Assembly (NCBI RefSeq): GCF_027580225.2
Contig: NC_073360.2
Location: forward strand, 9,788,501 to 9,852,500
Direction: 5' to 3'
Source of the DNA: Misgurnus anguillicaudatus
Lineage: Eukaryota > Chordata > Actinopteri > Cypriniformes > Cobitidae
DNA length: 64,000 nt
The notes under the pieces are model-generated. The model saw only the letters and a list, made by a program, of their open reading frames with translations. It made no database searches and was not told the origin of the DNA. Below, in pieces: positions 1 to 11,739 of this stretch (its first letter is position 1; each line of letters opens with the position of its first letter). A program made the position numbers and the translations under genes.

Positions 1-57
1 TTACAGTATACGTTATATTACTACTAAGCTCGCTTGTCTATGCTTTTCCTACATCTA

Positions 58-555
58 TTAACTCTTTCACCGCCAGCGTCTTTTAAAAAAAGTTGCCAGC
101 CAGCGCCAGCGTTTTTCATGATTTTCACAAAAGTTTAATGCCTTCCAGAAAATGTTCTTCTTCAAATATATAAACATACAATATACCAAATGAAAGAACA
201 GACCCTCTGCTTTCAAACAAAAAAAAACATTTCATCCTACCTTCAGTAGTTCTTTTGTAATCAGCTTTTGAATATGGGTAGGTTTCTGCAAAAACACCAC
301 ATTTTGAGCAAAAAGCAAAGATAATTCCATTTTTGTGACAGACTTTTCATAGAGATCCCATTCAGTGCGATCTTTAAAACAGACACGGACATGCAGCAGC
401 TTGCCATAGGGCAATACTTCCGGTTTTAAAAAATTGCGGAAGGGATAATAGTGGATAATAGCGGTATTGCGGAAAGACGGAAATACTCGTCATTGGCGGG
501 GAAACGTTTTCTCTTGATTGACGAGATATCTCGTCAATGGCGGGGAAAGACTTAA
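58..555 (-). mobile_element. TTAACTCTTTCC-family element, copy 1
   Basis: The ends read TTAACTCTTTCACCGCC and GGCGGGGAAAGACTTAA, an inverted pair ending in TTAA. Next to the right end is the palindrome TGACGAGATATCTCGTCA. Three more copies are at 23457-25173, 45685-46021 and 53197-54105. This copy is reversed relative to the last one. No coding sequence; non-autonomous. The TTAA ends suggest piggyBac-like target choice, but that is inference. Confidence 0.65.
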
Positions 556-1282
556 TGTAATGCTGATTTGAAACAATTAACAATTGTGAAAAGTGCTATA
601 TAAATAAAATTGAATTGAATTAACACAAAATGGCAGTTTGCACACAATACACATATGCAAGTGAAGGCCATGAGTTATTTGGGACAGGGCCACTGCACCC
701 CATTGAACACACAATGTTTACATGCACAACATTCAGTCAGACTGAATTTAATCCGATTGCAGGTTACGACAATACCGTTCACATGTACACCAAACATTGC
801 AATATGATGAAAATGTTTGTTTACATGTACATTCAATATAATCCAAACCAAATGGACATACAACATTAGCCCAAAAGACTATTCAGAGCCAAAATATCAA
901 AAACTAATCAACAAAATCATTTGATTTTTAACCAGCAGAAAAAAAATCAACACACGGAAGCAGTTTAAAAATAGCCTAAATCTTGAACTCTGCCAAAAAA
1001 CAGAGGACTTGGCAACCCAGCGCACAGCATCGTTAGCCGAGTTCACGCTTTATCTCTGGATAAATGTACAAAGTCAAAGTTGAGTTACAGAAAGTTGTTC
1101 TTAAGAAGTTTTAGGATATAGGCAAAGAAAACACAATTTTCGAAAGGCACAACGCTATTTTTGCTTTATGTAATGTTATGAAAGTACACCTGAACGCTTC
1201 TGCATATACAGCACGTGACCCCATGACCTTAATAATGCGTGTTGCCATTGCCTTGCTATTGCATGTTTTTGTGACGTGAATC
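556..1282. other. gene-free stretch
   Basis: AT-rich single-copy-looking DNA. Two overlapping open frames on opposite strands around 630-870 have no recognisable motif and look like chance frames. Confidence 0.5.
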
Positions 1283-2570
1283 CAGGGCCGGCGCCACGAG
1301 GGGGCGTGAGGGGGCGTCGCCCCCTCACCGGCACTTTCCCGCCCCCTTATATCACCATTAATGTTGAATGGGATTTTAATGATACAATTTTATTTAAAAA
1401 TCACATTTGCCTTGTGTATTGTCTTCCTAAAGTGAATTTAATAGTCTAATTATTTAACAAAACAAAAAAAATCAAGTGTGCATGTATTCTGTTGTCTACC
1501 GTGACATTAATAAATACACGCCCACTCCATGGCTTGTTACACTTCAAGCGGCGCCACTAGAACTGTGAGGCGATGACGTCAAAGCGCCGCGGGAGCGAGA
1601 TGAAATTACACTTTGCATGATTTCTCGAATCGTTCTCGCGGTACTTTGACGTCATCCGGCTGTCGGTTCTTGCAGCGCCGCATGGAGTTGAACAAGCCTT
1701 TTGTGTTGACGGGTTGACCCACGTCGACAATGACCCCGCGTTCTCAGTCTCAGCGGGAAATCAAGATGTCGAAGTGCGAAAGTATATCAAAAGTTACAGA
1801 AAGGAGTGGGAGAGTGACCCGGTCCTGCCCTGTAGCAATGGATATATGGAAAATAGCACTGCAAATTCTGCAAACCGGACTCCGGATTATCACACATCAA
1901 TTAATGCCGTGGCGTGGATTATTACCGGAGCATTTCAGATGCACAGAACCAAATGTTCGGCTGTCATGTCAATTCTGGCATTAACTTCAGCAGACTGTAC
2001 ATAGTTTTGAAAAGTTGAGATGTTTATGTTCTTCAGCATCCTTGCAAGTTAAAGTACAACCAACCTATAATTGTTCTGCATTTAACGTTAAAGGTAAGCA
2101 TCTCTCTCACACACACCTGTTTATCAGAAGTAAAATACATGTATTAATATTAATAGATAAAAAACAGACATTGAATTTATAATTACGTGAAAATTATTTG
2201 CACTCCGGAAAGCAAACACAAAGTATTATATTGCATTAACTAATTTCACCATGGACATTCGAAATGGATTAAAAAGAAACTACCTCTGGGTCTGAACTTC
2301 AAATGAGCAGTGTTGTGCTGTTAAATAACGTTAGGTATGCTTTTTTGTTGTTTTATATAGTAAAAGTGTTCAGATCATGTACGTTGCTCACTATAGCTGT
2401 AGTTTTTGTGGTTGTATCCCAGAGATGTTTGTTTATAACACGTTAAAGCTTAAGGGACGTACCAAAGCTATATGTATTTTCTAGCTTGGGGAATTAAATG
2501 CATTTTGTGTGATCGCCCCCTCTGGTATTTAAGACGCCCCCTCATCAGCGCTCGGCTGGCGCCGGCACTG
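1283..2570. mobile_element. hAT-type element with 8-bp target duplication
   Basis: The element starts CAGGGCCGGCGCCA and ends TGGCGCCGGCACTG. It is flanked on both sides by the perfect 8-bp duplication CGTGAATC (1275-1282 and 2571-2578), the mark of hAT transposition. It is 1288 bp. Inside are an imperfect palindrome (1549-1683) and an open frame at 1714-2004 without a transposase motif I can name, so it is probably non-autonomous. Confidence 0.85.
1549..1683. repeat. GC-rich imperfect palindrome with two CRE-like TGACGTCA cores
   Basis: GCGGCGCCACTAGAACTG at the left matches, inverted, CGGTTCTTGCAGCGCCGC at the right. Each arm holds GATGACGTCA or TGACGTCATC. The palindrome lies within the hAT-type element at 1283-2570. 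The CRE resemblance is a sequence observation; function is unknown. Confidence 0.6.
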
Positions 2571-3083
2571 CGTGAATCGTGTAATACGTAAATAAGAGGT
2601 AAATATAAGACAAGAACCTAAGCACAATTCTTCTGCGCAATTTGCACAAGGTATTTTAGCTTCGGATTACAGATCAGATTACACCACAATACGAAATTTG
2701 CATCCGATCAACCTTAATCATATTGATTAAGGTGTTTACATGAAGGCTTTTTAATCTATCAATATGATTACATAAAGATTATTTGGTTGCATGTAGACGT
2801 ACCTAATGAAAGGTCCACAGGGTGATCTAGCAGCAGTTAGTTTATGTCACAACTTGAAAATATAAAGTACTGTCTAAAGGTGCTATTGCTTTGACAGGTG
2901 GTATTGGGGGAGGTGGGCATTTTGGGCAATTTATACCCCTGAGCAGAAAATTATGTTGTCAAGAAGAATTTTACCATTTAAAATGCCCTTCTGGAATATT
3001 TCAGTCAATTTAGATCAAATTATAGGGTCGGGTGGAATGTTAAATATTCTAGTACACTATATTATTATGATCGAGACATAAAG

Positions 3084-3459
3084 TTAAAGGTGCAATGTGT
3101 AATTTTTAAAAGGATCTCTTGACAGAAATGCAAAATAATATACAAAACTATATGATCAGGGGTGTATAAAGACCTTTTTATAATGAACCATTATGTTTAT
3201 ATTACTTTAGAATGAGACGTTTTTATCTACATACACAGAGGGTTCCCTTACATGGAAGTCGCCATTTTGTGCCGCCATGTTTCTACAGAAGCCCTTAACG
3301 GACAAACTTTTTTTACTAAGCTGTCTCCGTTGATAACATGTTTTTTACGGTGGCGGCTACCAGTTTCAAAAGCGAGGGGTGAGCAGTGGATTAAGCCGTT
3401 CGTTGCAATTCGCAACCTCACCCCTAGATGACGCTAAAATTTACACACTGCACCTTTAA
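3084..3459. mobile_element. MITE with TTAAAGGTGCA ends
   Basis: It begins TTAAAGGTGCAATGTGTAAT and ends AATTTACACACTGCACCTTTAA, an inverted repeat of about 20 bp with TTAA at both tips. 376 bp, no coding sequence. A family of this form is common in cyprinid genomes (recalled, not searched). Confidence 0.75.
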
Positions 3460-3641
3460 CCAACATTGTTATAGCAGAAAATGTACAGTACTGCACTTTT
3501 TATCTGCTTATTTTCTGTAATCAACATTCAGGAGTAAACTAGCATTAGGTTATATTGGTAAACTTACAATTCTCATTCAAGGACATTTTGTGTTCTGTTC
3601 TGGTGCTGTTTACACAAGTTTTAAAAACTTAGGGACAACTT

Positions 3642-3898
3642 TTAAAGAGGACATATCATGTGAATTTGACTTTTTTATGTTTAAGTGCTATAATTATTAA
3701 TTATATAAATATTATAAAAAATATGAAAAATATCAACCCAGTAACTTAGTTTTGGTAAAGCCTAACCTAAGCTCAAACCTACAAAGTGGCAATTTTAACA
3801 TCTGTGGAGTATTTTGAGCTAAAACTTTACCTACGTACTCTGGGAACACCAAGGATTTATTTTACATCTTAAAAAAGTCTTATGAAATGTCCCTTTAA
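3642..3898 (+). mobile_element. TTAAAGGGGACAT-family MITE, copy 1 (internally deleted)
   Basis: The left end is TTAAAGAGGACATATCATG and the right end CTTATGAAATGTCCCTTTAA. At 257 bp it is shorter than the sister copies (8531-9190, 17375-17877, 35265-35694, 39243-41268) because the middle is missing. No coding sequence. Confidence 0.75.
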
Positions 3899-6700
3899 AG
3901 TTTCAAATTTTGTGTATTTTAAGAAAAAAAGTGCAACAGAAAGTTTAAAACAGAACCAATTAAATAAGTGCTACCACAGTAGGTCTATCTACACCAGGAC
4001 AAAACATACAGACAGTGGGTTCACACTTTACTTTCAATTATGAATAATGAGCAGCTTATGTTGACCCTGTAAGACATGACTGCAAGTTTAGTTTCTTTAC
4101 TTTCCTGTTAAACAATTTAAAAATGTTCCAACAATAAACTTCACAGTCTGCGATTAGTTCATTCATTTCCAGTCTACCTTTGCTGCATGACCTGAAGTAC
4201 CCGACCACATGATCTTTATTTTTATTTAATAGGTTTTTATCATATGACAACTAGTCACGACACGTGACAACCAATGAGATCCAATGTTAACAATGTGCCG
4301 CCATATTTAAACTATCACTTTCAAGTCTCTCTGATCTATGTTGCCATAATCGCTATTGATCTCTAAAAAAGCTTGAAGTATGAATAGTTTTCTTTCACAA
4401 TAGTATCGTTTTGCTTCATAAAACATCTATTGGAGTCCTTTGAATTGCTTTAATGATGGATTTGTAAGCTTTTTTGAAGATTTGCAATACGTTGAGCACC
4501 ATAAAGGAAGATAACAATGACATTTTAATATAAAATTATTCATTAGTTGATGAAAGTAAATCATATACTGTATGTAGATCTGATATGGTTTGATGATGAT
4601 GAATTCTCCAAAGACTCTTTCCAAAATCACAGGGAGTGAATAAAAATGCATTTAGTTGTGTATCAAGTAATTTTGCGGGTCAGAATAGTTTAAACAAACT
4701 ATAGCCTTATTTTGCTATTATGACTGGCTGGCTATATCTTCCACCTATAATGAGGCTAAAGAAACGCACATTAACATTCATTAAACTTTTTAACAGTACA
4801 CAATGTCATGAAAAAAACCCACATACAGGACATGCCTGTTGCATGCAGGGAATCATTTAGCTCATATCAGGGTCTAATTATAATAGTTTTGGCGATCAAT
4901 ATGAACAATTTAAACAGCTGAATGCTCCAGTAAAAAGTCTTGGCCTACAAACATCCTTACTCGCTGTGAAAAGCAGTTTCAGGACTTTGACTGGTTCAGT
5001 CTGGTTTCTCTTGCCATCAACCGTTCAAGCACCTCCCTGTGCTAGTCTGAACGTGTGTATATGCGTATATGTGTGTGACAAAATCCCAACGTGCACGCCA
5101 CAAAAGCAACGCCACTCCTCAAAGTGAGTCACAGCAGTTTCTCGGGGCTCAGGATGTTTGGAGAACCTCTTGATTATGATGGACCTGTGAATATTTCGCT
5201 CTATTACGGCTTTGCTATTGAAAGGCAGACAAACTGCAGAATGACAACGCATTCAGTGAGAAGAATCAAAAGATTTGACGAGCTGACATTTTAAATAACC
5301 GCTCGGATCCACCACACCCAACCTAAACAATGACAAAGTTCACAAGGAGGAAGTCTCGACTGATTCCTTTATGATCGGTGTTTTCTCAGACTTTTATCTT
5401 AAGGAATCAAATATTCTTTGATCTTTTGAGATCAATAAATACAACTCATTGCATTATAAAACATACTTTCAGGACTCATAATATCATTCTCTGTACAAAA
5501 AGTGCATGAAAACAAAGATATCACACAGCTGCAAACTTTACATCACATTTAAGGATCAGTGATGCATGTTGGTTGCCAGATACGTGTAACAATGTATTGC
5601 AGGCTCAAAATGTACTGTTATTGAATGATGGAAGATTTAAAGCTTCATTAAAACTCATCTAATCCTGTTCTTACAGTACATGACTCACTGCAACACAATA
5701 TTATGGCAGTTCATAACTATTTTACTAGAGGGCTAATTCGTATACATTTTTAACAATCTCATTCATGTCCCCCGTGCGTTTAGGGGTGTGGCTTCATTAA
5801 TGCCTTTTCTAATATTCATACGTTTTTGCAACCTCAATTAGCAACCTCATAAAATATGAATATTCCCATGAGATAAGACTGAGTATTGTCCAATAGCTAT
5901 GCTACATTTAGTCATTTTGGAGACATTAATGATAACCAATGACATGATCCCTTTAATCATTTCAGGATGTAACGCTTTCCCTTAAAGGGTCCTTACTGCT
6001 TGTGTGTGTGTGCACAAGATCTGTCCGGATCAGATCAGCCCCTCTTCACGTGGGCCTGAGGGTAAAGGGTATTAGGGGAGAGGTGAGCGACAACTGTTGC
6101 CCTGGGTTACTGAGTAACCAGGGAGATTGCTTCCCTCTTAAAGGCCTCTCCAATTTTGCCCATCCTTCTCTACTAACCTCAGGCTTTCTCTCTCGCTTTC
6201 TTTAATAGTGTTAGTCAGACCACCGAAAAACAACCGATTACTAAGCTGCCCGCCCATAACACAAATACTGCAAAAAAATGCTATTTAACGTCTAACAACC
6301 TTGTTGGGATCTTTTAGAGGATAAATTTATATTGCACTTACTATCATAAGCATTTGATCAAAAGCTTTTTACATTTTTTGTTTGTTGTAAGTTGTTGTTT
6401 TTATGCATTGTTGGTTGCTGTGAGTGTTATTTTACATGCACAATTGTACAGCACATTGATCAACATTTCTGTTTAAATTGTGCTCTATAAATAAAATAAA
6501 ACCAACAAAACAAATCTACCAGCAGTCCAGACCTGTGTGATCACATACTGTAATTCAGGCATCAATGTGCAGAAAGATCTTTAAAATTCAAGATTTAAAA
6601 AATCTGTTAACCTTCAGAAATCCTCGTCGTCTTAAAACAAAACAAGAAATTAAGAAGATTCAGAACTAGGTTAACGATATCTAGTTACAAAATAAAAAAG
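3899..6700. other. gene-free flank
   Basis: AT-rich sequence. The short open frames at 4056-4250, 4427-4651, 5025-5294 and 6002-6205 have no domain-like residues and no splice context. I see no RNA gene. A (TG)n tract near 6000-6012 is the only simple repeat. Confidence 0.5.
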
Positions 6701-7425
6701 AGGCGTGAAGCGCGAGTGATTTCAATGTTAAGTCAATGTGAAGACGCGTTGACGCGCGTCTGGAGGTCTCGAGGCGTTTGGCGTGGCGCCGAAGACGCGA
6801 TTATGCCTCATTCGCGCGAATACAGCGAATTGAGCGCATGGTGCGGTACGCGCGAATGGTGCTTTTTGTGTATTTTGCGTTTGACGCAAATTTGCGGCTA
6901 ATGCCCGAGTTGAAAAATTTGAACTTTGGTGGAATTTCGCGCTGCGTTAACCAATCACGAGCCTGCTTGCTGCTGTGGCGGCAGCACCGCCCGGAGTCAC
7001 TCATTCAACATGAAGGAATGCTTGATATTGTCCATGAGCAGTCACCCGGAGCTATATGACACAAGTTCTTATTTCTATAGAGACAGGAATAAAAAGGACC
7101 TTGCTTGGAAGAGAGTCAATGAGGACATTGGGCAACCTGGTAAGTTGTAAATACACATTTCACTTTTGAGTCACGTGACGTTTATCGACCCGCACCATTT
7201 ATTTTCCCCCTATAGTAAGGTGACCATATACAAAATAGTAACTCTCTCGATGAATGCACAATCAACATTAGTCGTCTTGCAAACAGACAACCACATATCA
7301 CTTGTCCCTCCCACAAGAAGCGGATTTTGCCTTTTGCATTTGACGCACGTCTACTGTTCAAGCGGCAAAGTAGACGTGGTAGACAAGATTTTGACGCCTC
7401 AAACGCGGTTGGTGTAAACGCAGCA
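6701..7425 (+). mobile_element. PIF/Harbinger-like element carrying a MADF exon
   Basis: The left part (from GAGGCGTGAAGCGCGAGTGA) and the right end (GGTGTAAACGCAGCA followed by TTA) match the family seen at 14330-14660, 18782-19183 and 36707-37133. The copy at 36707 has 3-bp TTA duplications, which fits PIF/Harbinger. This copy is longer because it keeps the coding exon at 7010-7139. The left tip is eroded. Confidence 0.6.
7010..7139 (+). pseudogene. relic first exon of a MADF (Myb/SANT-like) transposon protein
   Basis: From the ATG at 7010 the frame reads MKECLILSMSS, HPELYDTSSYFYRDRNKK and LAWKRVNEDIG, followed by a strong donor (CCTG|gtaagt). The pattern L-I-x(n)-HPELYD-x(n)-Y-RDR-KK-x(n)-AW is the start of a MADF domain. 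Such DNA-binding proteins are the second protein of PIF/Harbinger transposons and also occur in host factors. No following exon is visible before the element's right end at 7425, so this is a stranded exon and not an active gene. Confidence 0.6.
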
Positions 7426-7428
7426 TTA

Positions 7429-7782
7429 AGGGGATTGCACACCGGCCGCGCAGCTCAGCGCCACGTCGCGCATAGGAGAACTCGGAGTTATTGTAAACCG
7501 TAAGTGCACATTAAATAGCGCGAGCTTCGTCAGATAGCGTCTACTTCAAAGTGTAAAATATACGTTAGCAGCCAATGTTAATCATTAATGATGTGGGACA
7601 AATATGATGTTATTTAATGTTAAACTATGTGAGTGGCGCTGTGTGGCGCGACAGGGATTTGAGCAACTTCCTGAGTCACCTGGCGGCGCCGGTGTGCGTA
7701 TACTCATAGAAAACAATGTGTTCGATTTTTTTAGAACGGTATGGTGCGGCGCTGAGCTGCGCGGCCGGTGTGCGATCCCCTT
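7429..7782. mobile_element. GC-rich inverted-repeat element A
   Basis: The left end AGGGGATTGCACACCGG continues CCGCGCAGCTCAGCGCC. The right end is its inverse, GGCGCTGAGCTGCGCGG followed by CCGGTGTGCGATCCCCTT. The inverted repeat is about 35 bp. 354 bp, with no convincing coding sequence. Confidence 0.7.
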
Positions 7783-7783
7783 C

Positions 7784-8459
7784 ACCCTGGATTTACACCG
7801 CACGAGCCTGCGGCGGGTTACGGCTCCGAGGTGGCTTTGTTTCGTCTTCTACGCGGTGCCAACTCACACAAGAAGCGGATCAGAAGAGCAGCAGTAGAAC
7901 GTCACGTGATTTTCCTGTCAGACGTTTTTCTTGATTTTCTGAGTTATAACATGGATAAGTTGGCTAAATGTTAATGTTTAGTTAGGATTCATTCTGTATA
8001 TTGTTTATTTTTTTGCATTTTCCTATTTTGTTGTTCTGTAGTAAAAAAGTGAATAAACATAAAAATTCAGTTAGGTTGGACAAATATTAAAGTATTTAGC
8101 TATGCAAATTCGTCTAAAACACATCCTCAATTATGTTTATTTCACATACAGTGCCTGTGAGCAAGATGATGTGAAATACGGGAGTCTGCACGAGATGTTT
8201 ATTTTGAAATTGACAGGATTTTTGACTTTTATTTTATATTTACGGTGCGGCTTCAACGCGGCGCACGTCAAAAATAGACTAGGCACCTATCTTTAGCGAA
8301 GCGGCGCGTAGAGCAGCTTCTGGGACGCTCTTGAAACGTGCCGCGGCGCATCTAATGTAAACACAAGCATTGACTACAATGACTGCGATCGGTTCCGGTT
8401 GCCTCTTCGGAGCCGTAACGCGCCGCAGACTCGTGCGGTGTAAATCTGGGGTCAGGGTG
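7784..8459. mobile_element. GC-rich inverted-repeat element B
   Basis: Left end CACCCTGGATTTACACCGCA, then CGAGCCTGCGGCGGGTTACGG. The right end is the inverse, CCGTAACGCGCCGCAGACTCG then TGCGGTGTAAATCTGGGG and TCAGGGTG. It directly abuts element A. No coding sequence. Confidence 0.65.
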
Positions 8460-8530
8460 ATCTGAAGGGTTGGCCACACTGTAAAAATGGCTTTTTATAT
8501 GAACATGAGTTTTTGCTTCAACTTAACAAA

Positions 8531-9190
8531 TTAAAGGGGACATATCATGAAAATCTGTTTTTTTTCCACACTCTTAGAAAGGATTTGTTAATTTTTACAC
8601 ATCATTGTGCGGTAAGCTATTAACATATTATGTGTAATTTTAACACATTATGTGTCATTTTGTGTTGATTTTGTGTTAAAATATAACACATGTTGTGTTA
8701 AAAGTAACACAAAATTTGTTGTTTCAATAATAACAAAGAGATGAGTGGATTCTGGTACAACACATTTAGTGTGTTGTCCCAGAATCAACACTAATGTGTT
8801 GTTTTTAACACAAACGTTCTAAGAGTGCATGTTTAAGTGCTATAATTGGTTCACAATTAATGTGAAAATGTGAAAAAGATCAGCCCAGTAACTTAGTTTT
8901 GGTTAGCCATTTTATGCAAGCATGTTAAAAAACAGGTCATTAAAATTTGGCTCCTCTTGTGATGTCAGAAGGGGATAATACAGCCTAAACACAGCAATGC
9001 CATCAACTCATTTACATTTTAAAGAACACACCCAAAAACTGCACATTTTTTGCTAACACCTACAAAGTGGCAATTTTAACATGTTATAATAAAATATCTA
9101 TATGATATTTTGAGCCAAAACTTCACATATGTACTCTGGGGAGAAGGCTTATTTGACATCTTAAAAAAAACTTGTGAAATGTCCCCTTTA
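8531..9190 (+). mobile_element. TTAAAGGGGACAT-family MITE, copy 2 (interrupted)
   Basis: Starts TTAAAGGGGACATATCATGA and ends CTTGTGAAATGTCCCCTTTA. It is split by a second element at about 8568-8829. The body contains the family stretches CCCAGTAACTTAGTTTTGGT and TGATGTCAGAAGGGGATAAT. Confidence 0.8.
8568..8829. mobile_element. MITE with CACTCTTAGAA ends, nested
   Basis: Ends CACTCTTAGAA and TTCTAAGAGTG form a perfect 11-bp inverted repeat. The body is rich in TGTGTTAA / TTAACACA motifs, repeated in both orientations. It sits inside the element at 8531-9190 and is therefore younger. I cannot define a target duplication longer than the dinucleotide CA. Confidence 0.75.
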
Positions 9191-11150
9191 TATAATTTCA
9201 TTAAGTTATACCAACTATATACTATAGTCAAAAACTTAGTAGGTTCAATTAACTTGCATAACCAATTTGATTGCATGCAGCACTGCAGCATTTTTATTGC
9301 TAAGTTTACAGATGGCTGCTTAGTGGTCAAAATCAAATAATCTTACAGAAAATGTTATATTCTGGTCCCTAAATTGTTTTATCATCTGACCTTTGATCAT
9401 TTAGAAAAGTAATAAACAAGCAGATTTCATATCTACAGTACAAATGTTGTGGTACCAGTGACATAAACTACATCTACATCTCTGGTTTCTTCCTGTATTT
9501 CATGATACTGCCGGTCCCAAACAGATGACAAAATATCACCCAACTCAGCTGTTCTGTTCATTTGACCATGAGACCCACATGAGACATCACAAACCCTGTC
9601 TCCTGTCGCGTATCATGACCCTGAAATACAGATGTAAACCAGCATGCTGGTGATGGGGAAGCTGACCTCTTTTACAAGACTTGAGTTTTTATTTAGACAG
9701 AAGGACCATCTGTCAGTAAGTGCAAAACGATCATTTAAAACTTAACGGATTCAAAAGGTATAATCATTAAAAAGAAAAATTCAGATTTTTTTGTGCAATG
9801 GGCAGAGAAATGGCATGGGAAATGGATTCCTTGATGGGAACAAACTATAAAAAAGGCTGTAGCAATAGTCACAATGATTGTCATCATGTTTGCGAACATT
9901 GCTACACAAATATAAACTCGTATCATGACGTAAAGCTAACAAAAACACACAATTCAAATGTTTATTTCCATAACAAAATCAGAGATGACCAGATATGGAG
10001 TCATGGAAATGGATTTGTACAAATGATTAATATATTGCTGTTGGTGATTCTGTGAGCCTGCATGGAGACTGAACACTGTGAGTTCATAAACGTTTCGCTT
10101 AAATGCGCAATATGAATAAATATTGCTCATAGACGGCTGTTTCAATAACTGAAAGGAGTGGAGGCTTGGACCCGAAAACAGTATTCCTTACATCATCACT
10201 TAATAAGTGATAAGAACGGAGCTAAAATAAAAGTAATCACAGCCTATATGATCGAATGTGAAGAGCTACCATTTCACAAAGTTTACTTCTCAGATATGTT
10301 ATGCAATCTGGGAAAGCCACACGATAAAGTTTTTTGGTTTTAAATTACTAATTTTAGGTTTTGAGAGTCAGCCTCACTTATTTAAATCACTTATTTAACT
10401 TATTTCTGTTTGTATAATAGCCTTATTGTAAGTCACATACTCTATTAACAGTTTAAAATAGAAAAAAAACGTACAATACAATTAGTGTAATGATATTATA
10501 TAATCCAAACCGCATTCACTTTTATAGTATTTTACTGATACATTTAGAGAAGTTTTACGTTGTTTATCATGTTCAATCCTTGTATGTTTAGATGGCACGA
10601 CTATTTTACTTTGTAGCTTATATTTAGAATAGCAAGCACAACACAGGTTGCCCCATTTTAGTGGGACAATTGCATGAGGTACCTTCATCGGGACACCTTC
10701 TCTTCAGTAACGTCTTTAATGTGTTTGTGTGGTTTATGGTTAAAAAAACATTATTTTTCACAGAAAAAAAAGACTGCTTTTCTCAAACGCATTAGTTTTG
10801 TACAAAACTCATCGATTTGAAAAGCTCTGTGTCCCTGATTGGCCATCTAATCTGTATTTTGTGATTGGCCAAAATACCTTTGACGTCAGCCAGAATTGTG
10901 ACGCTCTTTACCATGTTTGAAAGATTCGCTTACAATGCAATGCTGACAGGAGTTAACTTACAGGCTGTGAATCAAAGCGGGACGAATTATGATAATGTCG
11001 GTCTTTACTACATCACCAATCCCAGGAAGTAAACTGTTGCCTACAATCCGTGTGTTGTTGTCCAAGAAAAGAGATTTACGTTGGCAACGATAACTCGCAT
11101 CATTGTTTACTTTAAAGTTTGTTCCTTTTGAATATCTTTATTACACGGCT
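9191..11150. other. gene-free flank
   Basis: AT-rich sequence with chance open frames at 9735-10343 and 10482-10688. No splice-supported exon and no RNA gene seen. Confidence 0.5.
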
Positions 11151-11333
11151 CTCTGGAATGCTTGATTCTGATTGGTCAGTTGAGACATTTGCAGGTTCGT
11201 TCTTTCAAATAATAACCGCTTCAAAGTAATAACGCATAGCCGGTACTACTTGTATGTTTTAAATCCCTCCGCGCCAACAAAGATTACTGTTTGGCGCCAT
11301 CTTGTGACAAACACTGGACAACCACAATTAAGA

Positions 11334-11623
11334 ATGGAAAATTTTGACATTCATTTTAACATGTACGGAAAAAACAAAACATTAAAACAGTGGATAGAAG
11401 AACGAACAACGACAAGACACAGAGAGCTTACTGAGACTGAACTTGACAAAATAGAGCATGACAGCTACGAAGCCAACACTTAAAAAATACAGAATGGGCA
11501 TTAAAACTTCTCAAAGACTGTCTAAAAGAGAAAAAAATGGAGACAGACAAGTATGAAGCAGAGGATCTTAATAAGGTATTACGATCATTTTATGCATCTG
11601 TGCAAAGTTTCGCAGAAGGATAA
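11334..11623 (+). pseudogene. DUF3504/Crypton-like protein fragment with frameshift
   Basis: The first frame from the ATG at 11334 ends [19 protein letters not shown] at a stop at 11481-11483. A second frame picks up directly with [22 protein letters not shown] and [16 protein letters not shown], and stops at 11621-11623. The W-x(n)-K-x-LKDWL-like helix and the ELNKVLRxFYAxxQ-like motif resemble the N-terminal part of DUF3504 proteins, a family related to Crypton tyrosine recombinases and to fish KCTD1-associated repeats (from memory). The frame break and missing catalytic part make it a relic. It is flanked by GTAATAA-containing sequence at 11138 and 11711-11730 that may be the ends of its host element. 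Confidence 0.45.
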
Positions 11624-11739
11624 AAATGTTAATTTAAAACAAATATGCCAATAAAATGTTTCAAATTCATATTCATGTCCAGTTTTTTTCCTTATGTGGC
11701 AAGTAGCCGTGTAATAAGCTTCGTGTAATAAGCTTCCAC

